A stretch of 64,000 bases of DNA, from contig NZ_JAJSAQ010000003.1 in assembly GCF_021729075.1 (NCBI RefSeq), forward strand, positions 248,001 through 312,000, read 5' to 3'. Every line of letters starts with the position of its first letter. Position 1 is the first letter of the stretch. The position numbers and the translations under genes are program-made. This stretch comes from Microbulbifer guangxiensis (GTDB lineage: Bacteria; Pseudomonadota; Gammaproteobacteria; Pseudomonadales; Cellvibrionaceae). Below the pieces are notes generated by a model. It was given only the letters and a program-made list of their open reading frames with translations. It was not told the origin of the DNA and did no database searches. This document shows, in pieces, positions 1-9,615 of the stretch.

Positions 1-1281
1 CGGCAAGAACATCTGGCCGAGGTCGGGTGCCTCGCTGCGGTCGGTGTTATCGGCCAGTTCCTGACATTTGCTGTCACGGTCCTCCTCGCCCGGAGCCTCT
101 CGGTTGAGGGCTTCGAAACCTACGTGGTTGCGGCCGCCATCTACCTTCTGCTGCTCGCCGTGGCGGCACAGGGGCTGGACAAATATGCCCTGAGGCTGAT
201 GCCGGGCAAGTTCGAGTGCGGCCAGTGGCAGCTCGCCGCCGATCTGTTCCGCTTTGGTGTCGTGCGTATCCTCGCCGGGGCTCTGATCGTGGGCGCCCTG
301 GCGGCACTCTGGGCGCGGGAGATCCGTGAGTTTCCCGCGGACACCCTGCTGGCCGTTTACCTTGGGTGCCTGTTCCTGCCCGTGGGTGTGCTGGTGAATT
401 TCCTCGCCGCCGTCCTCAGCGCCACCGGTGATTGTGTGCGGGCCGCCTTTGCGACCCTGCTGCTGGTGCCTCTGGTGGCTCTGGTCCTGATAGTACTGGT
501 GGCGGTAGCGCCGCTGCCGCTGACCAGCACCTCAGCCATTGCCTGCTGGGCTGGGGGGTGGCTGGTGGCGCTGGTCGTACTCGGTTGCTGGGTCCATCGC
601 GCCTGGTCCGGGTCGCGACAGGGCTGCCGCTCCACGGAGCCAAAGCCCTCATGGCGCCGGGCATCGCTGCCATTCTGGGTCTATCGCCTGGCCATGGGGG
701 TGGTGGCGCAGAGTGGCGTGGTGATGCTGGACTGGTTACAGCCTTCTGCGACGGCAACCGGCGCCTATGCTGCGGCGCTATCCATGGCCAGTGTGGCGGC
801 GATCCTCGCAGTGGCGACCAACCGCAAATATGCCCGGGAGCTGTCGGTGCTGATGGAGCGCGGTGACTACCGGGCTCTGGATCGCTACCGACGCGTACGG
901 CTGCAGTGGCTGGTGCCAACCCTGGCGCTGTTTTTGGCCGTCGTGTTCCTGTTTGCCGACCCGCTGATGGAACTGTTCCGGCCCGAGTTTGCCACGGAGG
1001 GCGGCGTCGCCTTTCGTCTGCTCTCGGTCACCATCGCTGCCACCGTGCTGTTCGGCCTGGCTCCTACCTATTTGAAATACCGCGGGCACAATCTGCTGAC
1101 CTTCAGCACCCTGGTGATTTGTGCGCTGCTGCAGCTGGTGCTGTTGTGGTGGCTGGTACCCCGCTTTGAAGCCACCGGAGCCGCCATCGCTTACATGCTG
1201 TCGATGCTGCTGATGTATGGCTTCCTGGCAGTGCTCGCACACTATGACCTGGAGGGCTTGAGGCGCGATCATCCTCGGTGA
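1..1281 (+). CDS. Polysaccharide flippase, MATE/Wzx-like (5' truncated by window edge)
   Basis: The frame is open from base 1 with no stop, so the start lies upstream; about 426 residues are visible. The protein is almost entirely hydrophobic, with ten or more predicted membrane helices separated by short Arg-rich loops, as in Wzx/MurJ-type flippases of the MOP superfamily that move undecaprenyl-linked sugars across the inner membrane. A helix pair with LARSLSVEGF and an AATGAYAAALSMA-type segment fit the polysaccharide biosynthesis protein family. The substrate cannot be read from the sequence, and the glycan genes that would normally accompany it must lie upstream of the window. The next gene, lpxL, has its own promoter. 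The class is fairly secure; a specific Wzx role is inference. Confidence 0.75.
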   Translation, partial: RQEHLAEVGCLAAVGVIGQFLTFAVTVLLARSLSVEGFETYVVAAAIYLLLLAVAAQGLDKYALRLMPGKFECGQWQLAADLFRFGVVRILAGALIVGALAALWAREIREFPADTLLAVYLGCLFLPVGVLVNFLAAVLSATGDCVRAAFATLLLVPLVALVLIVLVAVAPLPLTSTSAIACWAGGWLVALVVLGCWVHRAWSGSRQGCRSTEPKPSWRRASLPFWVYRLAMGVVAQSGVVMLDWLQPSATATGAYAAALSMASVAAILAVATNRKYARELSVLMERGDYRALDRYRRVRLQWLVPTLALFLAVVFLFADPLMELFRPEFATEGGVAFRLLSVTIAATVLFGLAPTYLKYRGHNLLTFSTLVICALLQLVLLWWLVPRFEATGAAIAYMLSMLLMYGFLAVLAHYDLEGLRRDHPR

Positions 1282-1323
1282 GGTTAGTATTCGCCGCCAC
1301 GCCAACGGCGGGCATTTATCCGC

Positions 1324-1329
1324 TATAAT
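1324..1329 (+). promoter_or_regulatory. Candidate -10 box for lpxL
   Basis: A perfect TATAAT lies 44 nt before the lpxL ATG, in the gap after the flippase stop. No good -35 box is visible 16-18 nt upstream, so this is a candidate only. Confidence 0.45.
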
Positions 1330-1372
1330 GCGCCGCTTTCTCACACTCTGGCGGCAACCGTTCCCCTGAATT

Positions 1373-2338
1373 ATGGAAAAACCGCATTTCCGCGCGGCGC
1401 TGTTGCACCCGCGCTACTGGCCGACCTGGCTCCTCTTTGGTCTCTGGTACCTAGCGGCGCAGCTGCCCTATCGCTGGCAGCTGGCGATAGGCCGTGGCCT
1501 GGGCCGGCTCATGCTGCGCCTGGCGACCAGCCGGCGGATAATCGCCGAGCGCAATCTGGCACTGTGTTTTCCGGAAAAGAGTGATGGGGAACGGGATGCC
1601 CTGTTGCGCCGCAATTTCGAGTCCAACGGTATCGCGCTGATGGAAACCGGTATGGCCTGGTTCCGCTCAGGCCGCTGGTTGCGCAAACGCTTTACCATCG
1701 AGGGGCTGGAGCACCTGCAGGGGCCGGCAGAGCGCGGCCAGGGGGTGGTGCTGCTGGCCATGCACTTCACCACCCTGGAGATCGGCGCCCAGTTCATGTC
1801 CCTGAGCCACCCGGTGGATGGCATGTACCGGCCACACAAGAACCCGGTATACGACTACATGCAGCGCAAGGGGCGCGAGCGGCACGGTGCGGATTCCGAG
1901 GTGTTTCAGCGCAAAGACGTGCGCGGCATGCTACGGGCGCTGAAGCGGGGCCGGGCGGTCTGGTATGCGCCGGACCAGGATTACGGCATCAAGCAGGGCG
2001 TGTTTGCCCCCCTGTTCGGCCAGCCGGCCGCGACGGTCACCGGCACTTCCCGCTTTGCCCGGGTTGGGCGCGCGCAGGTGGTGCCCTACATCGTCACGCG
2101 CCTTGAGGGTGGGGCCGGTTATCGGGTCAAGGTTTATCCGCCCATCGAGGAAATTCCGTCCGGGGACGAACTCAAGGACGCGGTGCTGGTCAATCAGTTT
2201 GTCGAAGCGCGCATGCGGGACAACCCCGAGCAATATATGTGGGTGCACCGGCGCTTCAAGACCCGCCCGCCCGGTGAGCCGGGTGTGTATGACGGGGTGC
2301 GCAAGCGCAAGAAAAAGCGCAGGAAAGTCGCCGACTAG
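1373..2338 (+). CDS. lpxL: Lipid A biosynthesis acyltransferase (LpxL/HtrB family)
   Basis: A 321-residue late acyltransferase that transfers a secondary acyl chain from acyl-ACP to Kdo2-lipid A precursors on the inner face of the cytoplasmic membrane. An N-terminal membrane anchor (about residues 14-32) follows HPRYWPTWLL, the usual LpxL/LpxM opening. The catalytic HX4E motif is present as HFTTLE (His131, Glu136), and a YRPHKNP substrate-binding motif follows near residue 150. The C-terminus is a Lys/Arg-rich tail. Length matches the family (about 305-325). LpxL and LpxM cannot be separated firmly by eye; HFTTLEIGA resembles LpxL more closely. It is monocistronic, between the flippase and dapA. 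Confidence 0.9.
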   Translation: MEKPHFRAALLHPRYWPTWLLFGLWYLAAQLPYRWQLAIGRGLGRLMLRLATSRRIIAERNLALCFPEKSDGERDALLRRNFESNGIALMETGMAWFRSGRWLRKRFTIEGLEHLQGPAERGQGVVLLAMHFTTLEIGAQFMSLSHPVDGMYRPHKNPVYDYMQRKGRERHGADSEVFQRKDVRGMLRALKRGRAVWYAPDQDYGIKQGVFAPLFGQPAATVTGTSRFARVGRAQVVPYIVTRLEGGAGYRVKVYPPIEEIPSGDELKDAVLVNQFVEARMRDNPEQYMWVHRRFKTRPPGEPGVYDGVRKRKKKRRKVAD

Positions 2339-2477
2339 GCGTTGAAATGAGGCGCTGAAAACAGGTGTTGGGACACTCTGGCATCTACCCCCCGCGCTCA
2401 GTAACATACCGGTCTATTTTTGGGCAGTGATGGCAGCGGCCGCGAGCCGCAGGCTGGACCAACAGTAAGGAGTTAGG

Positions 2478-3353
2478 ATGTTTTCCGGCAGTATGGTGGC
2501 CCTGGCTACCCCAATGTACGCAGATGGCGGCCTGGACTGGGACAGCCTGCACAACCTGGTGGAGTGGCATATCGAGCAGGGCACCAACGCCATCGTGGCG
2601 GTGGGCACTACCGGTGAGTCCGCCACGCTGGACGTGAACGAGCACCTGGAGGTGATCCGCCGGGTGGTGGACCAGGTGGCTGGCCGCATCCCGGTCATTG
2701 CCGGTACCGGCGCCAATTCCACTACGGAAGCCATCGAGCTGACCGAGACTGCCGCCAAATGCGGAGCTGATGCCTGCCTGCTGGTAACGCCTTACTACAA
2801 CAAGCCCACCCAGGAAGGCTTGTTCCAGCACTACAAGACTGTGGCCAAGGCGGTAGCCATTCCCCAGATTCTCTACAACGTTCCGGGCCGCACCGCAGTG
2901 GACATGCAGCCGGAAACCGTGCGCCGCCTGTCGGCAATCGGCAATATTGTCGGGATCAAGGAGGCTACGGGCGACCTGGAGCGCGCCCGCGAGCTGATCC
3001 AGACACTGCCCGAGGGCTTTGCCGTCTATTCCGGCGACGATGCCACTGCGCTGGAGCTGATGCTCGCTGGTGGACACGGCAATATCAGTGTGACGGCCAA
3101 TGTGGCACCAGCGGCGGTGGCGCAGATGTGCGCCGCAGCGCTGCGGGGTGACGCGGAAACCGCCCGGGCCATCGACCAGCGGATCCAGATACTGCACAAA
3201 GTGCTGTTTGTGGAGTCCAACCCGATACCGGTAAAGTGGGCGCTGCGGGAGATGGGGCACATCGACGGTGGCATACGCCTGCCGCTGACCAGCCTGTCTC
3301 CGGAGCATCACGCAACCGTGCGCGAGGCCCTGCGCTCCGCCGGGGTACTCTGA
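2478..3353 (+). CDS. dapA: 4-hydroxy-tetrahydrodipicolinate synthase
   Basis: DapA (EC 4.3.3.7) condenses pyruvate with aspartate semialdehyde, the first committed step to diaminopimelate and lysine. At 291 residues it is a standard TIM-barrel member. All catalytic residues sit at their E. coli positions: Schiff-base Lys161 ([10 protein letters not shown]), the Thr44/Tyr107/Tyr133 proton relay and Arg138 of YNVPGR. The ATG follows a clear AAGGAG. It lies 58 nt upstream of bamC, the usual gammaproteobacterial neighbour pair, and is likely co-transcribed with it. Confidence 0.97.
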   Translation: MFSGSMVALATPMYADGGLDWDSLHNLVEWHIEQGTNAIVAVGTTGESATLDVNEHLEVIRRVVDQVAGRIPVIAGTGANSTTEAIELTETAAKCGADACLLVTPYYNKPTQEGLFQHYKTVAKAVAIPQILYNVPGRTAVDMQPETVRRLSAIGNIVGIKEATGDLERARELIQTLPEGFAVYSGDDATALELMLAGGHGNISVTANVAPAAVAQMCAAALRGDAETARAIDQRIQILHKVLFVESNPIPVKWALREMGHIDGGIRLPLTSLSPEHHATVREALRSAGVL

Positions 3354-3411
3354 CCACCGCCGCCCGCCGCCGGCGGTGTCGCCAACAAGAATTGGATTTA
3401 GGAAAGCAATA

Positions 3412-4587
3412 ATGACAAGACTGACTGCTGGAGCCGCACTCTGTATCGCCGGCCTGACCCTGAGCGGTTGCGGCGTGTTTGGCGACAATGGCTATTTCCG
3501 TGACCGCGGAGACGATTACCAGCTGGCCAACAGCCTGCCGCCGCTGCGTATGCCGGAGGGTGTGGAAGCCAAGAGCCAGGAAGAACTCTACGAGATCCCG
3601 CAGGTGGGCAGTGCCGAGCTGGAGCGCGGTGACTTCGAAGTGCCGCGCCCGCAGGCGCTGGCGGTGAACGCCGGCCTGGAGCGGGTGAAGATCCAGAAGC
3701 TGGGCAACCGCCGCTGGGTACTGGTATCCCAGCCCCCCGAGGAGGTCTGGCCGCAGCTGCACTACTTCCTGCGCACTTCCGGCCTGCAGCTGGAGCGCTC
3801 TGACGCCTCTGCCGGCGTCATGGAAACCACCTGGCTGCAGTTCAAGGACTCGCCGGAAACCAAAGACAAGTACCGCCTGCGGGTGGAATCCGGTGTGCAG
3901 CCGGACACCACCGAGATCCACGTGCGCCACCTGTCTGCGCCCGCCGAGATGCCGGCCAGTGCTGCCGTTACCTGGCCGGAGATGTCTACCAGCCCCGAGC
4001 GTGAGGGCTGGATGATCGACGAAATGTCCACCGCGCTGGCTGCCGATGTGACTGGCGCAGCAGCCTCCCTGGTAGCCCAGGCTATCGGTGGTGGCTCAGT
4101 CAAGGTACAGCTGAAAGAGCCCGCTGGTCGCGAGCCCTATATCACCATGGCACTCAGCCGCGACCGCGCCTGGGCAACGGTCGCCCACGCTGTGAATGCC
4201 GGTGCCTACCGGATGCACGAGGAAGACGCTGAAGTTGGCATCTTCTATGTCACCTACGACGAAAACCGGGAGCTGGCCGAAGACGAGGACGGCGGCTGGT
4301 TCTCCTGGGGCGGCAAAGCGCAGGACGACCTGGCCGAGAAAGCGGAGCAGGTGACCATGCAGCAGGTCATCGCCAACATCCAGGTCAAGGAGGGCGCCGA
4401 GCCGGCCCTGTTCGCGAATCTGCAGGGTGCTGGCAGTGGCCCGGGCGCAGATATTCCCGGCTACCTGGTGGTGGTGCGCAGCACCCCGGATCAGGTCGAG
4501 GTCCGCATTCGCAACACCAGGGGCCAGCCCCTGTCCCGGGCAAAAGCCTCTGAACTGCTGATGGCAATCCAACAGAACCTGATCTGA
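3412..4587 (+). CDS. bamC: Outer membrane assembly lipoprotein BamC
   Basis: A 391-residue lipoprotein of the BAM complex that inserts beta-barrels into the outer membrane. I chose ATG 3412, preceded by TTAGGAAAG, over an in-frame GTG 12 codons upstream, because it gives a normal signal peptide with lipobox LSGC (Cys20). After the Cys comes the unstructured segment that binds BamD (GDDYQLANSLPPLRMPEG), then two helix-grip domains (about residues 95-200 and 240-380). The position after dapA is diagnostic (old names nlpB/dapX). Its stop overlaps the next ATG in an ATGA. Confidence 0.92.
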   Translation: MTRLTAGAALCIAGLTLSGCGVFGDNGYFRDRGDDYQLANSLPPLRMPEGVEAKSQEELYEIPQVGSAELERGDFEVPRPQALAVNAGLERVKIQKLGNRRWVLVSQPPEEVWPQLHYFLRTSGLQLERSDASAGVMETTWLQFKDSPETKDKYRLRVESGVQPDTTEIHVRHLSAPAEMPASAAVTWPEMSTSPEREGWMIDEMSTALAADVTGAAASLVAQAIGGGSVKVQLKEPAGREPYITMALSRDRAWATVAHAVNAGAYRMHEEDAEVGIFYVTYDENRELAEDEDGGWFSWGGKAQDDLAEKAEQVTMQQVIANIQVKEGAEPALFANLQGAGSGPGADIPGYLVVVRSTPDQVEVRIRNTRGQPLSRAKASELLMAIQQNLI

Positions 4588-5360
4588 TGACGCTCAGGTT
4601 CGCGTCACTGGGCAGCGGCAGTAAAGGCAACGGCACCCTGGTCGCCAGCGGCGACCATTGCCTGCTGGTGGATTGCGGCTTCACGATCAGGGAAACCGAG
4701 CGGCGCATGGCGCGGCTCGGCCTGTCTCCTGCCGATCTCTCGGCGATCCTCGTCACCCACGAACACAGCGACCACCTGTCCGGTGTGGCGCCACTGGCGC
4801 GCAAGTACGGGCTGCCGGTTTACCTGACGCCAGGAACCCTGCGCGCCCGGGACATCGGCAAGTTGCCCAGTGTGCACCTGATCGAGGGGCACCAGCCCTT
4901 TTCCGTGGCGGATATTCAGGTCACGCCGGTGGCGGTGCCCCACGATGCGCGCGAGGCGGCCCAGTTCGTATTTCGCAGCCGCGGTACCAGTCTCGGCCTG
5001 CTGACCGACCTGGGTACGGTCACGCCCCATGTGGAGAACCACTTTGCCGGCTGTGATGGCCTGGTGCTGGAGGCGAACCACGACCCGCAGATGCTGGCGC
5101 AGGGGCCCTATCCGCCCTCACTCAAGCGCCGGGTCGGCGGTGCCTACGGCCACCTCAGCAACCAGCAGGCGGCGGGCTTCCTGCAGCGGGTCGGCTCAGA
5201 GCAGCTGCAGCACCTGGTGGTGGCCCATATCAGTGAGAAGAACAATACCATCGAGCTTGCCCGTGCTGCGCTGGCGGAAGCCGCCGAGCGGGCAGCCAAC
5301 TGCATCTTTGCCTGCCAGCAGGAAGGCTTCGACTGGCTCCAGTTGGAGAAGTCCGGCTGA
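4587..5360 (+). CDS. MBL-fold metallo-hydrolase (YycJ/WalJ-like)
   Basis: A 257-residue metallo-beta-lactamase-fold hydrolase. It opens with SLGSGSKGN, typical of the YycJ/VicX/PhnP side of the superfamily, and carries the metal motif HEHSDH (His58, His60, Asp62, His63), a further VPHDA motif and a C-terminal VAHISEKNN. Homologues are cytoplasmic phosphodiesterases or nucleases; the substrate is not fixed by sequence. The start overlaps the bamC stop (ATGA), so translation is probably coupled and the gene belongs to the dapA-bamC operon. Confidence 0.85.
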   Translation: MTLRFASLGSGSKGNGTLVASGDHCLLVDCGFTIRETERRMARLGLSPADLSAILVTHEHSDHLSGVAPLARKYGLPVYLTPGTLRARDIGKLPSVHLIEGHQPFSVADIQVTPVAVPHDAREAAQFVFRSRGTSLGLLTDLGTVTPHVENHFAGCDGLVLEANHDPQMLAQGPYPPSLKRRVGGAYGHLSNQQAAGFLQRVGSEQLQHLVVAHISEKNNTIELARAALAEAAERAANCIFACQQEGFDWLQLEKSG

Positions 5361-5429
5361 GAGACCGGTGCAGTTCCCTTTCAGGTGAGAGAGTGGCAGG
5401 CGCGGATGCCCGACAGCACGGAGCAGAAA

Positions 5430-5448
5430 AAAGGCCTGCCAGGCCTTT
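5430..5448 (+). terminator. Short stem-loop before the TauE/SafE gene
   Basis: AAAGGCCT-GCC-AGGCCTTT is a perfect 8-bp stem 12 nt upstream of the next ATG. The T-run after it on the + strand is only three bases, so termination would be weak; on the - strand the T-run is six, but no gene is read that way here. It could attenuate transcription into the exporter gene. Confidence 0.35.
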
Positions 5449-5460
5449 CCCGGGGGTGAC

Positions 5461-6282
5461 ATGGAAACGCTACTGATCTATCTGTTGCTGGGCGCGGCGG
5501 CCGGCACCATTGCCGGTCTCTTCGGGGTCGGCGGGGGCCTGATCATCGTGCCGGCGCTGGTGCTGGTCTTTACCGCCCAGGGGATTGCCCCGGAAATTCT
5601 CACTCATATGGCGGTGGCCTCCTCGCTGGCGACCATCATCGTCACCTCCATCAGCTCCATCCGTACCCACCATCTCAAAGGGGCAGTGGACTGGACAATC
5701 TTCCTTGCCATGACGCCGGGCATCCTGCTCGGCTCCTGGCTGGGCGGTGTGACTGCCCACTTACTCCCCGGGGCCTGGCTGCAGTTGCTGATCGGATTCT
5801 TTGCCCTAGCCATTGCGGCCAAGATGTGGCTGGACGGCTTCCGCCGGGCGCAGTTGCCGGAAGACGGCGGCCGCATACCGGGCCGCCCGGTGCTGACGGT
5901 CGCCGGAGGGGTGATTGGCTGGGCGTCTGCCATCTTCGGAATCGGCGGTGGCTCCCTGACAGTGCCGTTCCTGAGCCGTTGCCAGGTGCAGATGCAGCGG
6001 GCGGTGGCCACCTCTGCGGCCTGCGGTTTGCCGATCGCGGTTGCTGGTGCAGTCAGTTTCGCCGTGCAGGGCTGGAATGAACCGCAGCTGCCGGCATGGA
6101 GCAGCGGCTATATCTACTGGCCGGCCTTTCTCGGTATCGTCCTCGCCAGCGCTTTCTTTGCACGCTTCGGCGCGCTGCTGGCGCACCGCCTCTCCCCGCA
6201 GATGCTGAAAAACTGCTTTGCCGGGCTGCTGTGTGTTATCGGCCTGCGGTTTATCTGGCAGAACCTGCACCTGCTCACCTGA
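5461..6282 (+). CDS. Sulfite exporter TauE/SafE family membrane protein
   Basis: A 273-residue integral membrane protein with about eight helices in two homologous halves. The duplicated signature GLFGVGGGLIIVPAL (near residue 20) and AIFGIGGGSLTVPFL (near residue 160) is the hallmark of the TauE/SafE (DUF81) family, which exports small organosulfur or organic anions. The start follows GGGGGTG directly upstream. Substrate unknown. The gene stands alone between the bamC operon and a convergent POT transporter. Confidence 0.88.
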   Translation: METLLIYLLLGAAAGTIAGLFGVGGGLIIVPALVLVFTAQGIAPEILTHMAVASSLATIIVTSISSIRTHHLKGAVDWTIFLAMTPGILLGSWLGGVTAHLLPGAWLQLLIGFFALAIAAKMWLDGFRRAQLPEDGGRIPGRPVLTVAGGVIGWASAIFGIGGGSLTVPFLSRCQVQMQRAVATSAACGLPIAVAGAVSFAVQGWNEPQLPAWSSGYIYWPAFLGIVLASAFFARFGALLAHRLSPQMLKNCFAGLLCVIGLRFIWQNLHLLT

Positions 6283-6409
6283 AGCTGCTTGGCAGGCGTA
6301 CGGATATCCCCGGAGGTTTTCACCCGGATGGTGGTATCCGATGCTCTCTACCGCGCACTCGGCTTCTGGTATCCATTGACATCACCTGCTGGTACCTGAC
6401 AGGCACAAA

Positions 6410-6435
6410 AAAGGCCGCTGTTGCCAGCGGCCTTT
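6410..6435. terminator. Bidirectional terminator between TauE/SafE and POT genes
   Basis: A perfect 11-bp stem AAAGGCCGCTG / CAGCGGCCTTT with a TTGC loop lies between two convergent genes and has A- and T-runs at its base, so it can stop transcription from both sides. Confidence 0.85.
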
Positions 6436-6484
6436 GTAAGCGGTCCTGCAGTCAGGCGTCAGGTGACGCCCGACGGGTGGTATC

Positions 6485-8023
6485 TCAGACCGCCTTGGCT
6501 GGTGCCTCGGCCGGCTCTACCGGCTCTTTCTCTTCACCGTCACCGTGGGTCTCCCAGCCTTTGGATTTAAGGCTGATCAGGGCGATGACCGCACCGATGC
6601 CGATGCTGAAGATGGCGATCTGCACGTACAGGTTGGGCAGCGCAGAGATATTCTCCGGGTCGAAGTTGCCTGCCAGCAGGCCTGCAATCACATTACCGAT
6701 GGAATAGGTGAGTACGAATACACCCATCATCTGGCCGGCGAAGCGGCGTGGGGACAGCTTGCTTACGGCACTCAGGGCTACCGGGCTCAGGCACAGTTCA
6801 CCGACGGTGTGCAGGAAGTAAGTGGTTATCAGCCAGTAGGGCGCTACTTCAAGTCCAGCTGCCGCGGCCTGGGCGGCGAAGAACATCACGATGAAGCCGG
6901 AAGCCATGATGATCAGGCCGACGGCGCACTTCATCCCGTAAGACGGGGTGATCATGCGCTTGCCCAGGTTGATCCACAGCGCCGCAAAGAAGGGTGACAG
7001 GATGACGATGAACAGCGGATTCACGAACTGGAACCAGGACGCAGGAATCTCGAAGGCGCCGACCATACGGTCGGTGTAGTCACGGGCGAACAGGTTCAGG
7101 GAGGAGCCCGCCTGCTCGAAGCCGGACCAGAAACAGGCCGAGGCCACACAGACCAGGAACAGCGCCCACATGCGCTTCTTCTCGGTCTCCTTCAGGCCGC
7201 CACCAAAATAGATGTAACCGAAGTAGAGCAGGAAGATCGCGGTGAACGTGTAAGCCACATACTTGGCCACGGCCACCGGGTTGATGGTGATGGCTCCGGT
7301 CATGGTCAGGGCGGTGATCACCACGACCGCGGCAACGACTGCCCAGATGACGCCCCAGGCTTTCTTGGCACCTGCAGCGGTCATCGGGTGCTCCGGCTTC
7401 AGGCTTGCATCGCCCAGGTTGCCGATGGTCTTGCGGTACTGGATCAGACCGATCGCCATACCCACGGCGGCGGCGCCGAAGCCGTAGTGCCAGCCGACCT
7501 TCTCACCGAAGTAGCCACAGATAATGTAACCCGCGATAGAGCCGATATTGATGCCCATGTAATAAAGGGCATAGCCACTGTCCCGGCGCACATCGTCCGG
7601 CTGGTACAGGTGGCCCACCAGCGCACTGATATTCGGCTTCAGCAAGCCGGTACCGGTAGCCACCAGGATCAGGCCGATAAAGAAGGTGCTGTCGCTGGGG
7701 ATGGCCAGCACGATATGGCCACACATAATGATGATGCCGCCGTACCAGACGGTGCGCTGGCCGCCGAGCAGGCGGTCTGCGATCCAGCCGCCGGGCAGGC
7801 CGAGGAAGTAGACCGCGCCGGTGTAGAGACCGTAGATGGCGGTGGCCGCAGCAACGGTGAAGGCGAGGCCTTCCTGCTGCAGGCTGGCGGTCATAAACAG
7901 CACGAGCAGGGCGCGCATACCGTAGTAACTCATCCGCTCCCACATTTCGGTAAAGAAGAGGGTGGAGAGCCCTTTGGGATGGCCAAAGAAGCCATCACTG
8001 TTCTGATATGTATTCGACGACAT
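6485..8023 (-). CDS. Proton-dependent oligopeptide (POT/PTR2) transporter
   Basis: A 512-residue MFS peptide-proton symporter of the inner membrane. The N-terminus carries the POT ExxER motif (EMWER, residues 26-30) followed by SYYGMRALLVLF, and the PTR2 signature ALYYMGINIGSIAG follows near residue 140. About 14 hydrophobic segments and a short acidic tail complete it. I start at ATG 8023 (MSSNTYQN) rather than the longer frame to 8065, because homology begins at once after it. A second, divergent POT gene is at 45710-47191; they are not tandem copies. Confidence 0.9.
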   Translation of the reverse strand: MSSNTYQNSDGFFGHPKGLSTLFFTEMWERMSYYGMRALLVLFMTASLQQEGLAFTVAAATAIYGLYTGAVYFLGLPGGWIADRLLGGQRTVWYGGIIIMCGHIVLAIPSDSTFFIGLILVATGTGLLKPNISALVGHLYQPDDVRRDSGYALYYMGINIGSIAGYIICGYFGEKVGWHYGFGAAAVGMAIGLIQYRKTIGNLGDASLKPEHPMTAAGAKKAWGVIWAVVAAVVVITALTMTGAITINPVAVAKYVAYTFTAIFLLYFGYIYFGGGLKETEKKRMWALFLVCVASACFWSGFEQAGSSLNLFARDYTDRMVGAFEIPASWFQFVNPLFIVILSPFFAALWINLGKRMITPSYGMKCAVGLIIMASGFIVMFFAAQAAAAGLEVAPYWLITTYFLHTVGELCLSPVALSAVSKLSPRRFAGQMMGVFVLTYSIGNVIAGLLAGNFDPENISALPNLYVQIAIFSIGIGAVIALISLKSKGWETHGDGEEKEPVEPAEAPAKAV

Positions 8024-8299
8024 AACCTGTATTCCAGTTGTTATAGCTTTAGTCGAGCCTTTCACGCCCGGTGCAAATGACCCGTATAAGCGGATCTTTC
8101 ACGCCTGGCTTGCGGAGATGTGGGAGACGCGCGGGCCGGGCCCGGCAGCTGCCACAACAAGACCCTGGAGTGTAACAGCTGCGTTATTGGCAGGCGAATC
8201 GTTACAAATGAAACGGGGCGATTTGTCGCAGGCGGGTTCACAGCGGCGGGGATTAGTGGTAAATCCTGAATATAAATATCTTTGCAGGGGAATATAACG

Positions 8300-9541
8300 A
8301 TGAAAACCCCGGTTACCTCGGTCATACCTGCGTTCCTGGTCTCGCTGCTGGCCGCTCTCATCCTCAGCGGCTGCACCACGCTGCCGGCTCAGGAGGCCCC
8401 GGCAGATGTTCACGGGTTGTTGTCCGGAACCGCCATCCTCGGCGAGCCCGTCGATCCGGCAGCCCTGCCCGACGAACAACTGCTGTCCCTGACCCCGGAG
8501 ATGCGCGCTCTACTGGCCCGCGTGGCGCCCGGGCGCAGCCCGGACGCACGCCTCGCTGCCCTGATCCGTGCTTTCGATGAGCAGTCTTTCCATGTGAGCT
8601 ACGAAGCGGACGCGACCCTCACCGCAGCCGACACCTTTCACCAGCAGCGCGGCAACTGTCTGGCCTTTACCCTGATGATGGTGGCCATGACGCGGGAACT
8701 GGGTGCGGATGCCTATTTCAACGAGGTGGACGTTCCGCCGGTCTGGAGCAGTGAGCAGGAACAGACTTTCGTGGTCTACCGCCATATCAATATGGTTTCC
8801 CAGGGCCGGCGCGGGCGGCGGGTGGTGGACTTCAACCTGGAGGCTTACGACCCCCTCTACGACCAGCGCCGGCTCGACGACCGGGAGGCGTTTGCGCAGT
8901 TCTACAGCAATCGCGGGGTAGAGCTGATGCAGCAGGGGGATGCCGCGCAGGCATTTCTGCACCTGCGCAAGGCCATCGACCTGAAACCCGGTTCCGCCGA
9001 CCTGTGGGCCAACCTCGGTGCCCTGTATAGCCGTGCGGGTCACCGTGAGCTGGCTGAATCCAGTTACCAACAGGCCCTGGCGCTGAATGGTGGCCATCTG
9101 GTTTCCATCAGCAATCTCGAACGCCTGTATCGGGCCGAGGGTTACACCAAGCTCGCGGACATTTATGCTGCCCGCGTTCATTATCATCGTGAACGCAATC
9201 CGTATTTTCTGTATGAAGAGGCCCGTACCGCCTATGAGTCTGGGGATTATAAAACTGCACAAAAACGGCTGAGTCGCGCATTGCGGTTGTATGAGGATGA
9301 TCACCGTTTTCACTTTTTGATGGGATTGACGTCGCTGCGGCTAGGGAGAGTTAAAAGTACCCGAGAGCACCTGACCCAGGCTTTTTTGTTAGCTGAAAGC
9401 CCGAGTGTTGAGAATGTCTATGCGCGAAAACTAAAGGCTATTTCGGAAGGAGAGTTGCAGCTCGAATTTCGTGAGACCCATGACAGGAATTTACCTAGAG
9501 TGCAGGGAGTGCTCGAGCTGGACTATCCGAGAAGCTTCTAG
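8300..9541 (+). CDS. Lipoprotein with transglutaminase-like and TPR domains
   Basis: A 413-residue predicted lipoprotein: lipobox LSGC puts the acylated Cys at residue 25, and ATG 8300 has AGGGGA 9 nt upstream. Residues about 80-190 resemble a transglutaminase-like/SirB1-type papain fold with candidate triad Cys120 (QRGNCLAF), His162 (YRHINM) and Asp177 (VVDFNLEAYD). Residues about 205-370 form four or so TPR repeats. A role in envelope protein handling is plausible but unproven. The last third, from about 9160, is markedly more AT-rich in codon use than the first two thirds. It converges with the peptidase gene downstream. Confidence 0.75.
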   Translation: MKTPVTSVIPAFLVSLLAALILSGCTTLPAQEAPADVHGLLSGTAILGEPVDPAALPDEQLLSLTPEMRALLARVAPGRSPDARLAALIRAFDEQSFHVSYEADATLTAADTFHQQRGNCLAFTLMMVAMTRELGADAYFNEVDVPPVWSSEQEQTFVVYRHINMVSQGRRGRRVVDFNLEAYDPLYDQRRLDDREAFAQFYSNRGVELMQQGDAAQAFLHLRKAIDLKPGSADLWANLGALYSRAGHRELAESSYQQALALNGGHLVSISNLERLYRAEGYTKLADIYAARVHYHRERNPYFLYEEARTAYESGDYKTAQKRLSRALRLYEDDHRFHFLMGLTSLRLGRVKSTREHLTQAFLLAESPSVENVYARKLKAISEGELQLEFRETHDRNLPRVQGVLELDYPRSF

Positions 9542-9615
9542 CATTTTGCAGTTGTTTGCAAAGGCAGCAGTCGGCGCAACACAGAGACGGGTAACCCGGT
9601 TGGGCGAGCACCTTT

